Assembly: GCA_016930135.1 (NCBI GenBank)
Contig: JAFGHM010000036.1
Location: 1 to 37,760 of the forward strand
DNA length: 37,760 nt
Origin: Thermoplasmatota archaeon
GTDB lineage: Archaea; Thermoplasmatota; Thermoplasmata; UBA10834
Direction of reading: 5' to 3'
In this document: positions 6,552 through 15,793 of the stretch, in pieces
Position numbering within the stretch: the stretch's first letter is position 1
Layout: each line of letters begins with the position of its first letter
The notes under the pieces: model-generated
Databases searched by the model: none
Seen by the model: only the letters and a program-made list of their open reading frames with translations
What the model was told of the DNA's origin: nothing
Translations under genes and position numbers: made by a program

Positions 6552-9500
6552 GTGACCGCTGGCGAGTGCGAGAGACCGCAGGGCGAGAAGGCGCGAACTG
6601 ACAAGAAGTCGAAGTGGTCGTGCGACTTCTGGGACGACTCATGCACAACGATGTTCACCGACCTCCACGCGTCCGGCATAGAGACGCTTCCGGACAGGGT
6701 GGCCAACCAGGGCGCTCAGTGCAGGTTCGGCCAGCTTGGCCTCTGCTGCAGGATATGCCTCCAGGGTCCATGCAGGATCAACCCGATGGGCAAGGAGCCC
6801 ACGTGCGGCATATGTGGCGCCCGGGACTACACGATAGTCTCGCGACATCTCGTCCGCATGATCGCAGGGGGCACGGCATCGCATTCGGGCCATGGCAAGG
6901 AGATAGCACATGTCCTTCACGCGGTGGCCAAGGGCGAGGTCAAGGACTACAAGGTGACGGACGAGGCCAGGCTTGAAGCCCTTGCGAAGAAGCTCGGCAT
7001 CCAGGTCGCTGGCGGGGGCAAAGCGCTGACCGAGGCAGTGTCCCTCGGAGCGCTCGAAGACTACTCCAGGTTCACGCACCAGCCGCTCTCGTTCTTGGAG
7101 AGCCGGGTGACGCGAAAGAGGATGCGCTTGTGGGACACGCACGGCGTCCTGCCATCCAACATAGAGACGGCGATTTCGGATGTGATCCATCGGACGGCCA
7201 TGGGGGTCGACGCCGACCCGATACCTCTCCTCTTCGGAGGCATCAAGTGCTCCCTGGCTGACTACACGGGCGCTCAGATATCCTCTGACCTGAGCGATGT
7301 CTTGTTCGGCACCCCGAAGCTGGTCTTGAGTCGGGCGAACTTGGGCGTGCTCGACGAGAAGTGTGTGAACGTCGCCGTCCACGGCCACAACCCCGTCCTG
7401 AGCGATATAATCGTGGATGCCGCGAGGGAGCTCAAGGACATCGCGGTCAAGGCCGGGGCAGAGGGGTTCAACATCGTGGGCATCTGCTGCACGGGTAACG
7501 AGACCCTGATGAGGAAAGGCATCCCGCTGGCCGCGAATGTGACTTCCCAGGAGCTGGTGCTCCTCAGCGGCCTGTTGGACGCCATGGTGCTCGACTACCA
7601 ATGCTTCATGCCGTCGCTAACGTACCTATCAAGGTGCACACATACCAGGATCATAAGCACGGAGGAGATAGCCCGGCTGCCCGGGGACACACACATCGAG
7701 TTCGTCCCGGAGAGGGCAATGGCCTCCGCCCGCGACGTCCTGATTCTCGCCGCAGAGGCGTACAGACACAGGGGTAAGACCAAGCGTTTGCCGTCCGTCC
7801 GTCCATCAAATGTGATGGCCGGCTTCAGCGTCGAGCAGATGGAGGAGCTGTTCTCGAAGAAGAACCCGGAGGACCCGTTCCAGTTCCTGGTCGACAGCAT
7901 CGTCAAGGGCCGGATCAGGGGGTTAGGGCTGTTCGCTGGGTGCAAGAACGTGCGCGCGAAGGAGGATTCGGACGTCCTCATCATCGCCCGCGAGCTGGCG
8001 AAGAGAGACGTGCTTCTTCTCACCACTGGGTGCAACGCGATCGAGCTCGCCAAGGGCGGGTTCATGGACCCCGCGAAGACCAAGGAGTTCGCGGGCGAAG
8101 GACTTCAGTCCTTCCTCGCGGAGCTCGCGGAAGCATCGGGGCTGGACGGCCTCCCGTGCGTGTGGCACATAGGCTCCTGCGTGGACAACCCGCGCTACTC
8201 GAACCTCGCCACCGAGGTCGCGAACAGGATGGGGGTGGACATACACCAGATACCCTTCGTTGCCATGGCGCCCGAGGCGATGCACGAGAAGGCCGTCTCC
8301 ATTGGCACATGGGCGGTCACCATGGGCTTCCCGGTGCACGTCGGCACGATGAACTACCTGTACGGGAGCACGCTCGTGACCGAGGTGCTGGAGAACACCG
8401 CGAGGGACGTCTACGGAGGGTATTTCATATTCGAGGAGGACGCCCACGAGGCCGCCAAGAGGCTCTATTCGGCCATCGAGTACAGGCGCTGGCGCCTGGG
8501 CTTGACGGACCCGGAGCTGGAGCGCGCCTCCCACTACGTGCCCGCCAAGGATAAGATCACCAACCAACAGCTGTTCAAGATGGCCATCGAGGGCTCGATC
8601 ATTGCGACCGGGTACGCGGACGTTCTCCTGAGCAGGGCTCTCAGGAAGTACGGTCCCGACCAGAAGATCGAGTTCCCCGAGACGGGCTACCAGCTCCCGA
8701 GCCTGTTCGCATGGCTGGGAAGGGACTGCACGCGCCTGGGCGACCTGCCTATGCTGCTTGGCGAGGCGAGGGGCAAGATAAGAGAGGAGCCGACCTTCGA
8801 GGCCGCGGTCGCCTCCGGGGAGGCGACCATGATCGCAGCTGAGATAGTCGAGGCGCTGAAGTACATCGAGACCCAGACGCCCTACGAGGGCACCATGTAC
8901 TGCGGGTTCGTCCCGGACAGGATACTGAGGCAGCTCGGGATCGCATTCGTCGACGACACGATCCCCGGGGCTGCGGTGTTCGTCGGGCGTGCGAGCGACC
9001 CGAAGAAGCTCGCGGCCATGATCAGGGACTGCCAGAACAAGGGCATGCTCATAATCGCCACGTACGACATCATCAAGCAGCTCAAGGACGAGAACATCTC
9101 GATGGGCCTCGACCGGATGCTCTATCCCGTGGGCGAGTTCACCCAGGCCATACACGGCCTCAACTTCGCCATCAGGGCGGCGCTCTCCTTCGGGGGCATC
9201 CAGAAGGGCGACCGCGAGGGGCTGTACAACTACCTCTGCAAGAGGCCCAAGGTGTTCGTCCTACAGCTCGGGCCTCTCGACTTCATCAAGGTCGCCGCTG
9301 AGTTCGCGGTCATGTTCAACGGCTCGCCCACGATCACCGATCAGGACGTCGAGCCCATCCCGGACAAGTACGTCGTCCAGAAGAACATGGACGAGATGAT
9401 CGCGACCGCCATCGAGGTCAGGGGCTGCAGGATCAAGCTGGGAGCCATCAGCCTCCCGGTGCCCTACGGTCCGGCCTTCGAGGGCGAGACAATCCGGCGG

Positions 9501-10688
9501 CCGGACATGTACATAGAGGCCGGCGGCCCGTCCAAGACGCTCGCGTTCGAGATGCTCAGGATGCGCAGTTCGGAGGAGGTCGCAGACGGCAAGGTGACGC
9601 TGATAGGCAAGGACGTGGACGAGATGCCCGAGGGCGGCTCGACGCCCCTTGGCATAATCGTTCATGTGTACGGCAAGAACATGCAGTCGGATTTCGAGCC
9701 CGTGCTTGAGCGCAGGTTCCACCAGTTCATCAACTTCGCGGAGGGCGGGTGGCACACGGGCCAGAGGAACCTGCTCTGGGTCAGGCTGGGCAAGTCCGCC
9801 TTCAAGAACGGGCTGAGGCTGAAGCACTTCGGGGACATACTCGTCACGAAGCTGAAGCAGGAGTTCGGGGCGATAGTCTCCAAGGTGGAGGCGTTCATCA
9901 TCACGGATGAGACGGAGCTGAGGAAGCACCTCGATGAGGCCAAGACAGCCTACGCCGAGAGGGACGCGAGGATAGCTACCCTCACGGACGAGAACGTCGA
10001 CACGTTCTACACCTGCACGCTGTGCCAGAGCTTCGCCCCTGGGCATGTGTGCATCGTCACTCCTGAGCGGCTCGGGCTGTGCGGGGCGATCAACTGGCTG
10101 GATGCGAAAGCCTCCTTCCAGATAGCCCCAACGGGCCCGAACAGCCCCGTGGCGAAGAAGGAGACCATAGACGCCGTCAAAGGCCAGTGGACGGGTGTCA
10201 ACGAGGCCGTCGCAGAGAAGACCCATGGCAGGCTGCAGAAGTTCAGCGCGTACACGATGGTCGAGGACCCGATGACTTCGTGCGGCTGCTTCGAGTGCAT
10301 CGTCGGCATATCTCCCGACCTCCAGGGGGTCGTGGTGGTCAACCGAGAGTTCCCTGGCATGACGCCTCTTGGCATGACCTTCTCCACTCTTGCTGGCTCC
10401 GTCGGGGGCGGCATACAGACGCCCGGGTTCATAGGGATCGGCAGGAAGTACCTGATCAGCAAGAAGTTCATCAGCGCGGACGGCGGGTTCCTTCGGATAG
10501 TCTGGATGCCGAAGGACCTGAAGGAGGCCATGAAGGATGACCTCAAAAAGCGCGCGGATGATATCGGGATGCCGGATTTCGTTGACAAGATTGCGGACGA
10601 GACGGTCGCCAAGACGCCTGAGGAGCTCGTGGAGTGGATGACCAAGGTGCAGCACCCGGCGATGACGATGGAGCCTATGATCAAGTGA
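6552..10688 (+). CDS. acsAB: Fused Ni-CO dehydrogenase (AcsA/CooS) and acetyl-CoA synthase (AcsB)
   Basis: 1378 residues in one uninterrupted frame, starting at GTG 6552 behind AGGAG. Residues 1-650 are a bacterial-type Ni-CODH. Numbered as here, Cys57 and Cys65 (D-cluster), Cys66, Cys69, Cys74 and Cys88 (B-cluster), His279, Cys313, Cys351, Cys464, Cys494 and Cys543 (C-cluster), His111 and Lys580 all fall at the spacing of Carboxydothermus CODH-II. Residues from about 655 to 1378 are a full-length AcsB including its N-terminal CODH-binding domain. The A-cluster ligands Cys1155, Cys1158, Cys1167, Cys1177, Cys1244 and Cys1246, plus Phe1161, reproduce the Moorella AcsB spacing exactly (constant offset 649). 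The enzyme would reduce CO2 to CO and condense it with a methyl group and CoA. In characterised bacteria these are two proteins in an alpha2beta2 complex; here almost no linker separates them. acsD and acsC follow. Confidence 0.95.
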   Translation: MTAGECERPQGEKARTDKKSKWSCDFWDDSCTTMFTDLHASGIETLPDRVANQGAQCRFGQLGLCCRICLQGPCRINPMGKEPTCGICGARDYTIVSRHLVRMIAGGTASHSGHGKEIAHVLHAVAKGEVKDYKVTDEARLEALAKKLGIQVAGGGKALTEAVSLGALEDYSRFTHQPLSFLESRVTRKRMRLWDTHGVLPSNIETAISDVIHRTAMGVDADPIPLLFGGIKCSLADYTGAQISSDLSDVLFGTPKLVLSRANLGVLDEKCVNVAVHGHNPVLSDIIVDAARELKDIAVKAGAEGFNIVGICCTGNETLMRKGIPLAANVTSQELVLLSGLLDAMVLDYQCFMPSLTYLSRCTHTRIISTEEIARLPGDTHIEFVPERAMASARDVLILAAEAYRHRGKTKRLPSVRPSNVMAGFSVEQMEELFSKKNPEDPFQFLVDSIVKGRIRGLGLFAGCKNVRAKEDSDVLIIARELAKRDVLLLTTGCNAIELAKGGFMDPAKTKEFAGEGLQSFLAELAEASGLDGLPCVWHIGSCVDNPRYSNLATEVANRMGVDIHQIPFVAMAPEAMHEKAVSIGTWAVTMGFPVHVGTMNYLYGSTLVTEVLENTARDVYGGYFIFEEDAHEAAKRLYSAIEYRRWRLGLTDPELERASHYVPAKDKITNQQLFKMAIEGSIIATGYADVLLSRALRKYGPDQKIEFPETGYQLPSLFAWLGRDCTRLGDLPMLLGEARGKIREEPTFEAAVASGEATMIAAEIVEALKYIETQTPYEGTMYCGFVPDRILRQLGIAFVDDTIPGAAVFVGRASDPKKLAAMIRDCQNKGMLIIATYDIIKQLKDENISMGLDRMLYPVGEFTQAIHGLNFAIRAALSFGGIQKGDREGLYNYLCKRPKVFVLQLGPLDFIKVAAEFAVMFNGSPTITDQDVEPIPDKYVVQKNMDEMIATAIEVRGCRIKLGAISLPVPYGPAFEGETIRRPDMYIEAGGPSKTLAFEMLRMRSSEEVADGKVTLIGKDVDEMPEGGSTPLGIIVHVYGKNMQSDFEPVLERRFHQFINFAEGGWHTGQRNLLWVRLGKSAFKNGLRLKHFGDILVTKLKQEFGAIVSKVEAFIITDETELRKHLDEAKTAYAERDARIATLTDENVDTFYTCTLCQSFAPGHVCIVTPERLGLCGAINWLDAKASFQIAPTGPNSPVAKKETIDAVKGQWTGVNEAVAEKTHGRLQKFSAYTMVEDPMTSCGCFECIVGISPDLQGVVVVNREFPGMTPLGMTFSTLAGSVGGGIQTPGFIGIGRKYLISKKFISADGGFLRIVWMPKDLKEAMKDDLKKRADDIGMPDFVDKIADETVAKTPEELVEWMTKVQHPAMTMEPMIK

Positions 10689-10707
10689 TTGGCTCGGGGG
10701 GACCTGA

Positions 10708-11661
10708 ATGGATTTCGATGTGCCGAAGGAGCGGTTTGCTGGTAAGATCAGAGAGGTTGTGATAGGCGCGACAAAGGAGAAGGGCGGGACCCGAGGTTCC
10801 AGCATCGTCGTCGGGGGGTCCGACGGTTTTCCCTTCCACAGGTTCGAGAGCCAGATGCCGCACATGCCGGTCGTGGTCATGGATGTGGTGGACACCCCCA
10901 GGCTCGTCCCCGAGACGCTGCTCGGCTCCATGGGCTCGTTCGTCAAGGAGCCCGTCGAATGGGCCAAGAAGTGCGAGAACGAATGGAAGGCGGACGCCCT
11001 CCTGCTGAGGCTCGCCTCGGCGAACCCGGAGGAAGAGAACAGGTCGGTAGAGGAGTGCGAGTCCCTCTTCAAGGAGGTGCTGAAATCCGTTTCGTTGCCG
11101 ATGCTCGTCTACGGCTGCGGGTCCGAGGAGAAGGACGCGAAGCTGATGGAGGCCGTGTCGAACGCCGGCAAGGGCGAGAGGCTCTTCCTGGGCCTCGCCG
11201 AGGAGAAGGCCTTCAAGTCGCTGGCGGCGGCCTCGATGGCGAACGGACACGGCATAGTCGCTTTCTCCAACCTCGACATCAACCTGGCCAAGCAGATGAA
11301 CATACTCCTGCTCGACTTCGGCGTGAAACCGGAGAACATCATCATCGACCCTCTCATGGCTGCGCTGGGCATGGGCCTCGAGTATTCATATTCCGTCGTC
11401 GAGCGGCTCAGGCAGGGGGCGCTCTCTGGCGACCCCGTCCTTCAGATGCCCATCATATGCGACAGCTCGTGCGCATGGAACGTGCCCGACATACTGGAGG
11501 AGGATCCGAAGAAGGGCGACATCCTCCAGAGGGGGATCCTCTGGGAGGCGATTACGGCCTACGGCGCGATCGTCGCAGGCGCGGATCTCGTCATCATGAG
11601 ACATCCGGATGCGGTCGCGCTCTTCAGGCAGACGCTCAATGAACTGACAGGAGGGGGATGA
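10708..11661 (+). CDS. acsD: Corrinoid iron-sulfur protein small subunit AcsD (CdhD homologue)
   Basis: 317 residues with a TIM-barrel pattern and the family's usual length (about 310-325). Segments typical of the family are the opening that leads to SSIVVGG, the region MPHMPVVVMDVVDTP, the strand NIIIDPLMAALGMGLEYS, and the late CDSSCAWN. AcsD pairs with AcsC to bind the cobamide that carries the methyl group between methyl-pterin (via AcsE) and the A-cluster of AcsB. The ATG at 10708 follows GGGGGGA at good spacing, 19 bases after the fusion gene's stop. Its stop overlaps the acsC start as ATGA, so acsAB, acsD and acsC are one operon. The sequence resembles the bacterial AcsD more than the archaeal CdhD in context, but this was not tested by phylogeny. 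Confidence 0.9.
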   Translation: MDFDVPKERFAGKIREVVIGATKEKGGTRGSSIVVGGSDGFPFHRFESQMPHMPVVVMDVVDTPRLVPETLLGSMGSFVKEPVEWAKKCENEWKADALLLRLASANPEEENRSVEECESLFKEVLKSVSLPMLVYGCGSEEKDAKLMEAVSNAGKGERLFLGLAEEKAFKSLAAASMANGHGIVAFSNLDINLAKQMNILLLDFGVKPENIIIDPLMAALGMGLEYSYSVVERLRQGALSGDPVLQMPIICDSSCAWNVPDILEEDPKKGDILQRGILWEAITAYGAIVAGADLVIMRHPDAVALFRQTLNELTGGG

Positions 11662-12992
11662 CCTTGCCGACAGCGATGGAGATTTACAAGCTGCTGCCCA
11701 GGAAGAACTGCGGGGAGTGCAAGTTCCCGACATGCCTCGCCTTCGCCATGCAGTTGGCGAACCAGAAGGTGGCACTTGAGGCATGTCCGTATGTCACTCC
11801 AGAGGCCAAGGCGATCCTGGAGGAGAGCGGCGCGCCGCCAGTGAAGCTGGTCACATTCGGCTGGAGCGGCTCGCCCGCGAAGATCGGGGACGAGACCCAG
11901 CTCTTCAGGCACGACAAGACCTTCTACCATCCGACGGTGCTCGGGGTCATAGCCGACGACTCCGAAGGGCTCGAGAAGATGAAGGCCAAGATGCAGGATG
12001 CGAAGGCCACATACTACGAGCGTGTCGGCCAGATCATCAGGGTAGATTCCGTCGCGGTGAGGCACTCGAAGGGCAGCCCGGAGGACTTCATCGAGGGCGC
12101 GAAGTACGCCTCGACCTTGATCGTCCCTGTCGTGCTGATGACCGAGGACCCGAAGCTGATGTCCGAGGCCGCGGGCGCTTGCGCTCAGGCGAGGCCCTTG
12201 CTCTACAGGGCCACGCAGGAGAACTTCGACGCCATGGTGCAGGTCGCGAAGGCCAGCGGCTTCCCGCTCGTCGTCGGCGGAGCGGATGACATGGGCAAGC
12301 TCGCCGAGCTGGCGGACAAGGCGAAGAAGGCGGGCGTATCGGACATCGTTCTCGAACCCAAGGGGTCATCTGCAGGCCGCATGCTCGAGCAGATGACGAT
12401 CATCAGGCGCGCGGCAATCAAGAAGAAGTTCCGCCCCCTCGGATACCCGACGATAGCGGTCCTTGGCAGCTCCAAGGAGGACAAGATGAAGGCCGCTCTC
12501 GGGGTCATGAAGTACTGCTCAGTGGTGCTCATGGACCAGATGCCCCCGGAGTTCGTGTATCCGCTCATGACTCTCAGGCAGAACATATTCACGGATCCGC
12601 AGGTGCCGATACAGGTCAAGGCGGGCCTGTACTCAGTTGGCGAGCCGGGACCGAAATCGCCAGTGCTGCTCACCACGAACTTCTCGCTCACCTACTTCAC
12701 GGTCCGCGCGGATATCGAGAAGAGCAAGATACCTGTATGGCTTCTCGTGGTGAACACGGATGGCCAGTCCGTCATGACCGCCTTCGCCGCGGGCAAGCTG
12801 ACGCCGGAGTCCGTCGCCGCACTGATCGAGTCAGAGAAGGTCAAGGAGAAGAGCACGAGGAACGAGATAGTCATCCCGGGCATGATCACCAGGATGAGCG
12901 GGAAGCTCAACGAGCTGACGGACATGAAGGTGGTCGTGGGCCCGAGGGAGTCATCGGGCCTCCCGAAGATGCTGAAGTCGATCGCAGCTTGA
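11658..12992 (+). CDS. acsC: Corrinoid iron-sulfur protein large subunit AcsC (CdhE homologue)
   Basis: 444 residues, matching the 440-450 of AcsC. The N-terminal [4Fe-4S] motif is Cys18, Cys21, Cys26 and Cys43 (start of motif CGECKFPTC), the spacing known for CoFeSP large subunits, where the cluster reduces inactive Co(II) to Co(I). A central TIM barrel and a C-terminal cobalamin-binding domain follow; the C-terminal part contains PVLLTTNFSLTYF and the late glycine-rich segment expected there. Overlaps acsD by four bases (ATGA) with GGAGGGGG as ribosome-binding site. Its stop is separated by two bases from the stop of the convergent second cooC. Acts in the cytoplasm with AcsD, AcsE, AcsV and the fused CODH/ACS. 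Confidence 0.93.
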   Translation: MTLPTAMEIYKLLPRKNCGECKFPTCLAFAMQLANQKVALEACPYVTPEAKAILEESGAPPVKLVTFGWSGSPAKIGDETQLFRHDKTFYHPTVLGVIADDSEGLEKMKAKMQDAKATYYERVGQIIRVDSVAVRHSKGSPEDFIEGAKYASTLIVPVVLMTEDPKLMSEAAGACAQARPLLYRATQENFDAMVQVAKASGFPLVVGGADDMGKLAELADKAKKAGVSDIVLEPKGSSAGRMLEQMTIIRRAAIKKKFRPLGYPTIAVLGSSKEDKMKAALGVMKYCSVVLMDQMPPEFVYPLMTLRQNIFTDPQVPIQVKAGLYSVGEPGPKSPVLLTTNFSLTYFTVRADIEKSKIPVWLLVVNTDGQSVMTAFAAGKLTPESVAALIESEKVKEKSTRNEIVIPGMITRMSGKLNELTDMKVVVGPRESSGLPKMLKSIAA

Positions 12993-12994
12993 GC

Positions 12995-13753
12995 TCAGCC
13001 CCGGAGCCTCTCAGACTCGACCGCCTTCGCGACATCCGAGAACGTGGGGTCCGTCCTGGGGACGTCCGCCAGCGACTCGGTCTCCTCGGCCCTGGAGAGC
13101 ATCATGCCCGACCTGCGCACCCCGTAGACCGCATGGAACCCCTCAAGGCTGCTCACGGGCGGGCCCGAAGCTCCCGGATCGAGCGAGTTGAACACGAGGG
13201 CCTTGCGGGATATCTGGAGCTTCATCTCGTCCGCAAGCTGGGATATCCGCCGTGCGGCCGACTGTGAGCTCTTTGTTCGGTCGCACAGCACGAACAGCAC
13301 GTCGGACGCCCTCGTGGTACGCCTGCTCAGGTGCTCCATCCCGGCCTCGTTGTCTATCACCACGTACCTGTACTTCGTCGATAGGGAGTCGATTATGGTC
13401 CTCAGCAGGTTGTTCACGTAGCAGTAGCAGCCCGGGCCCTCCTGCCTCCCCATGGTCAGCAGGTCGAAGCCGGACCCCTCCGTTATGGCGAGGCGTATCT
13501 GATAGTCCATGTGCTCCTGCTTGGACACCCCCGGGGGCAGCTCCTCCTCGCTGCGCGCCAGCAGCTCCTCGCGTATGCCGCCCAGAGTCCTTGAAGGCTC
13601 AGTGCCGAGCTTGGTTCCGAGGTTCGCGTTGGGGTCGGCATCGACGGCGAGAACAACCTCCTTCGTGGATTCGTGCAGGTGCCGCACTGCGAGCGCGGCA
13701 AAGGTGGTCTTGCCAACCCCGCCCTTGCCTGCCACGGCCAGTGTGAGGGTCAC
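12995..13753 (-). CDS. cooC: Second CooC/AcsF-type nickel-insertion ATPase
   Basis: 252 residues. Deviant Walker A GKGGVGKTT at 9-17, VDADPNANLG at 38-46, and a nickel-binding Cys-x-Cys at Cys109/Cys111 in GCYCYVNN, followed by the Walker B-like VVIDNEAGMEHLSR. This set defines the CooC/AcsF branch of MinD-like ATPases that load nickel into CODH or ACS. The gene starts with GTG overlapping the acsV stop as GTGA, so the two are translationally coupled. Compared with the first CooC (5366-6163), it keeps the canonical VDADPNANLG and EAGMEHLSR motifs more closely, which fits the AcsF-like branch serving the acetyl-CoA synthase; this division of labour is a guess. Convergent with acsC. Confidence 0.9.
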   Translation of the reverse strand: MTLTLAVAGKGGVGKTTFAALAVRHLHESTKEVVLAVDADPNANLGTKLGTEPSRTLGGIREELLARSEEELPPGVSKQEHMDYQIRLAITEGSGFDLLTMGRQEGPGCYCYVNNLLRTIIDSLSTKYRYVVIDNEAGMEHLSRRTTRASDVLFVLCDRTKSSQSAARRISQLADEMKLQISRKALVFNSLDPGASGPPVSSLEGFHAVYGVRRSGMMLSRAEETESLADVPRTDPTFSDVAKAVESERLRG

Positions 13754-15651
13754 GCTTTACCCCCGGAGCCCCCGACGCTCGGGAACTTGCTTGTATCAGT
13801 ATGCGGCAGGAAGAGCGAAGACGAGAACTCGTCATAGAACTCGTTGTCCACGCTCAGCTCCAGATACGTCATCCTCTCGAAGATGTCCTCGGCCTCCTTC
13901 CTTCGCTTCTTCGAGAGCAGCGCAAGCCTCGCCCCGCCGAGCGCGCCATTGCCGATGAACCTGTACTTCTTCCTCGGCAGGTCGGGGAACATCCCGATCG
14001 AGATGGCCCGTTCGATGTCCAGGTGGTATCCGAACCCTCCGGCTATGAAGACCCTCGAGAGGTCTTCGAGCGACTCGCCCGTCTTCCTGAGCAGGACCGC
14101 GCAAGCGCCGTATATGGCGGCCTTAGTCCGGATCAGGTTCTGCAGGTCCGCATCGGTGATAACCATGTCCGCGGCCCCGCCGCCCCCGAGCTTCGGACCC
14201 CGCTCGACTACGAATTCGAGGCCGGACTCCGACGGCCTCGTCCTGCCATCGCCGAGCTCCTGGATCCTCGCCTTCCTGTCGATGATTCCGTGCGTGAACA
14301 TCTCCGATATGAGGTCTATCAGCCCGGAGCCGCAGATGCCGAGGGGAGCCCCATCTCCAATCACATGGTAGGAGGTTGATAGGTCGTCGTTGATCCTCAT
14401 GCGGTCGATTGCTCCTTCCATCGCCCTCATGCCGCAGGACACCTCCGCCCCCTCGAACGCCGGCCCGGCGGAGCAGGAGCACGCCATCATCCATTCCTTT
14501 CCCCCGAGGACCACCTCTCCGTTCGTCCCCACATCGATTAGGAGCGAGAGATTCTTCGACCTGTGCATGCCGCTCGCCAGGACGTCCGCGACAATGTCCC
14601 CGCCGACATAGCCCGCGCGAGACGGGAACAGCAGCACCTTCCCCGCCGGGTTCATAAGCAGGCTCAGGTCTCCTGCGCTCTGCTGGGGCAGATGATGGGC
14701 GACCGGGACATACGGCTCGAGGCGCACATGATTGGTTGACAGGCCAGCGAAGAAGTGAGTCATCACCGTGTTGCCCGCGACTGATGCCGAACAGATGTCC
14801 CTCGCTGGAATCTCCACTCCTGACCTTGCGGATTCCCCGGCCAGGAGGGATGCGATGCAGGAGTTGATAGTCTCCTTTGCCAGGGACGAGAGCTCCTCTA
14901 CTCCCTTCTCCTCGCTGTGCATCATCCGTGCTATGACGTCCTCCCCCCTCGAGATCTGCCTGTTGTAGTCGGAGGCGGTTCCGAGCACCTTGCCCGAGAG
15001 CAGGTCCACGAGTTCGACGACGACCGTGGTGGTGCCTATGTCTACTGCGATGCCCAGGAGCCTGCTGCGAGTATCGCCCGGGTCCACCCTGACTATCTCG
15101 GGCTCCCCGGAGAGCCCAGAAAGAGTGATGGTGACCTTCCATCCGCCCTTCCTGATGGCATCAGGGAGCTCTCTTAGAGCCTCGAGCGTAACGGAGAGCG
15201 AGCGCTTTCCCAGAGTCCGCATCAGCCTTTCCATGTCTGCGGTGTTGTCGGCCAGCGTCGCCTCGGGCACCTCTACGAACACTTTGCTGCTCCACGGAGT
15301 GATTGGCTCAGGGACCTCCTCAACGGTGGTTGTCAGTATCTGGTGCCTGGTGAGCCTGGAGCGGGGAAGCACATGCACCCTCACGTCGCCCTGCGGCTTC
15401 GCCAGGCAGGCCAGCACGATCCCCTCCCTCCTCTCTGACTCCGTCAGGAGAGCGCTCTCGTCGGCTGAGTAGGAGCCTGTGATCCTTACCTTGCACCTGC
15501 CGCACTTGCCCTTGCCGTCGCATACGGAATCGATTGGTATCCCGGCTGCCTGACAGGCATCAAGTACCGTCGACCCTTCAGCGACAACGACTTCCCTCCG
15601 GTCTGGCGCGAAGACGACCTTGTAGCCCCTCCTAGCCAACTCCCCTGCCAT
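13750..15651 (-). CDS. acsV: Reductive activator of the corrinoid iron-sulfur protein (AcsV/RACo)
   Basis: 633 residues, the usual AcsV length. The N-terminal [2Fe-2S] ferredoxin-like domain has Cys44, Cys50, Cys53 and Cys82 (CDGKGKCGRC). A linker and middle domain follow, then an ASKHA-type ATPase domain from about 210, recognisable from GIAVDIGTTTVVVELVD, SVAGNTVMTHFF and LLIDVGTNGEVVLG, as in the RamA/RACo family (COG3894, DUF4445). It uses ATP to drive reduction of Co(II) in the corrinoid protein back to Co(I) when it becomes oxidised. Located back-to-back with acsE and coupled to the second cooC by a GTGA overlap. Its ATG at 15651 lies about 33-42 bases from a TATA-like GCTTTTTAGAC on this strand. 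Confidence 0.92.
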   Translation of the reverse strand: MAGELARRGYKVVFAPDRREVVVAEGSTVLDACQAAGIPIDSVCDGKGKCGRCKVRITGSYSADESALLTESERREGIVLACLAKPQGDVRVHVLPRSRLTRHQILTTTVEEVPEPITPWSSKVFVEVPEATLADNTADMERLMRTLGKRSLSVTLEALRELPDAIRKGGWKVTITLSGLSGEPEIVRVDPGDTRSRLLGIAVDIGTTTVVVELVDLLSGKVLGTASDYNRQISRGEDVIARMMHSEEKGVEELSSLAKETINSCIASLLAGESARSGVEIPARDICSASVAGNTVMTHFFAGLSTNHVRLEPYVPVAHHLPQQSAGDLSLLMNPAGKVLLFPSRAGYVGGDIVADVLASGMHRSKNLSLLIDVGTNGEVVLGGKEWMMACSCSAGPAFEGAEVSCGMRAMEGAIDRMRINDDLSTSYHVIGDGAPLGICGSGLIDLISEMFTHGIIDRKARIQELGDGRTRPSESGLEFVVERGPKLGGGGAADMVITDADLQNLIRTKAAIYGACAVLLRKTGESLEDLSRVFIAGGFGYHLDIERAISIGMFPDLPRKKYRFIGNGALGGARLALLSKKRRKEAEDIFERMTYLELSVDNEFYDEFSSSLFLPHTDTSKFPSVGGSGGKA

Positions 15652-15683
15652 CTGTTATCAATCGCGTGTGAACGAGGTGCGTG

Positions 15684-15694
15684 TCTAAAAAGCA
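15684..15694 (-). promoter_or_regulatory. TATA-like box in the acsV/acsE divergent region
   Basis: On the minus strand the element reads TGCTTTTTAGA; it sits 33-43 bases before the acsV ATG, giving a transcript with almost no leader. On the plus strand the same bases read CTAAAAAGC and lie about 100 bases before the acsE start, so it might serve either direction. The 142-base divergent gap also has an eight-base palindrome CAGGCCTG at 15718-15725. Prediction only. Confidence 0.45.
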
Positions 15695-15793
15695 TTGCGT
15701 ATTGGAACAGACATTGTCAGGCCTGAACATGGCCGAGCAATTCATATCCGATGAAGATAGTATGCCCCACACCCAGGGGGGAAGTATACGATT

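Noticed and set aside
7923-9155. 410-residue open frame antisense to the CODH half of the fusion
   Set aside because: Same reason: low-complexity antisense translation opposite residues that contain all conserved CODH ligands.
9261-11072. 603-residue open frame antisense to acsAB/acsD
   Set aside because: Its translation is rich in Arg, His, Leu and Val without any domain pattern and mirrors the third-codon-position bias of the well-supported plus-strand genes; typical of high-GC antisense frames.
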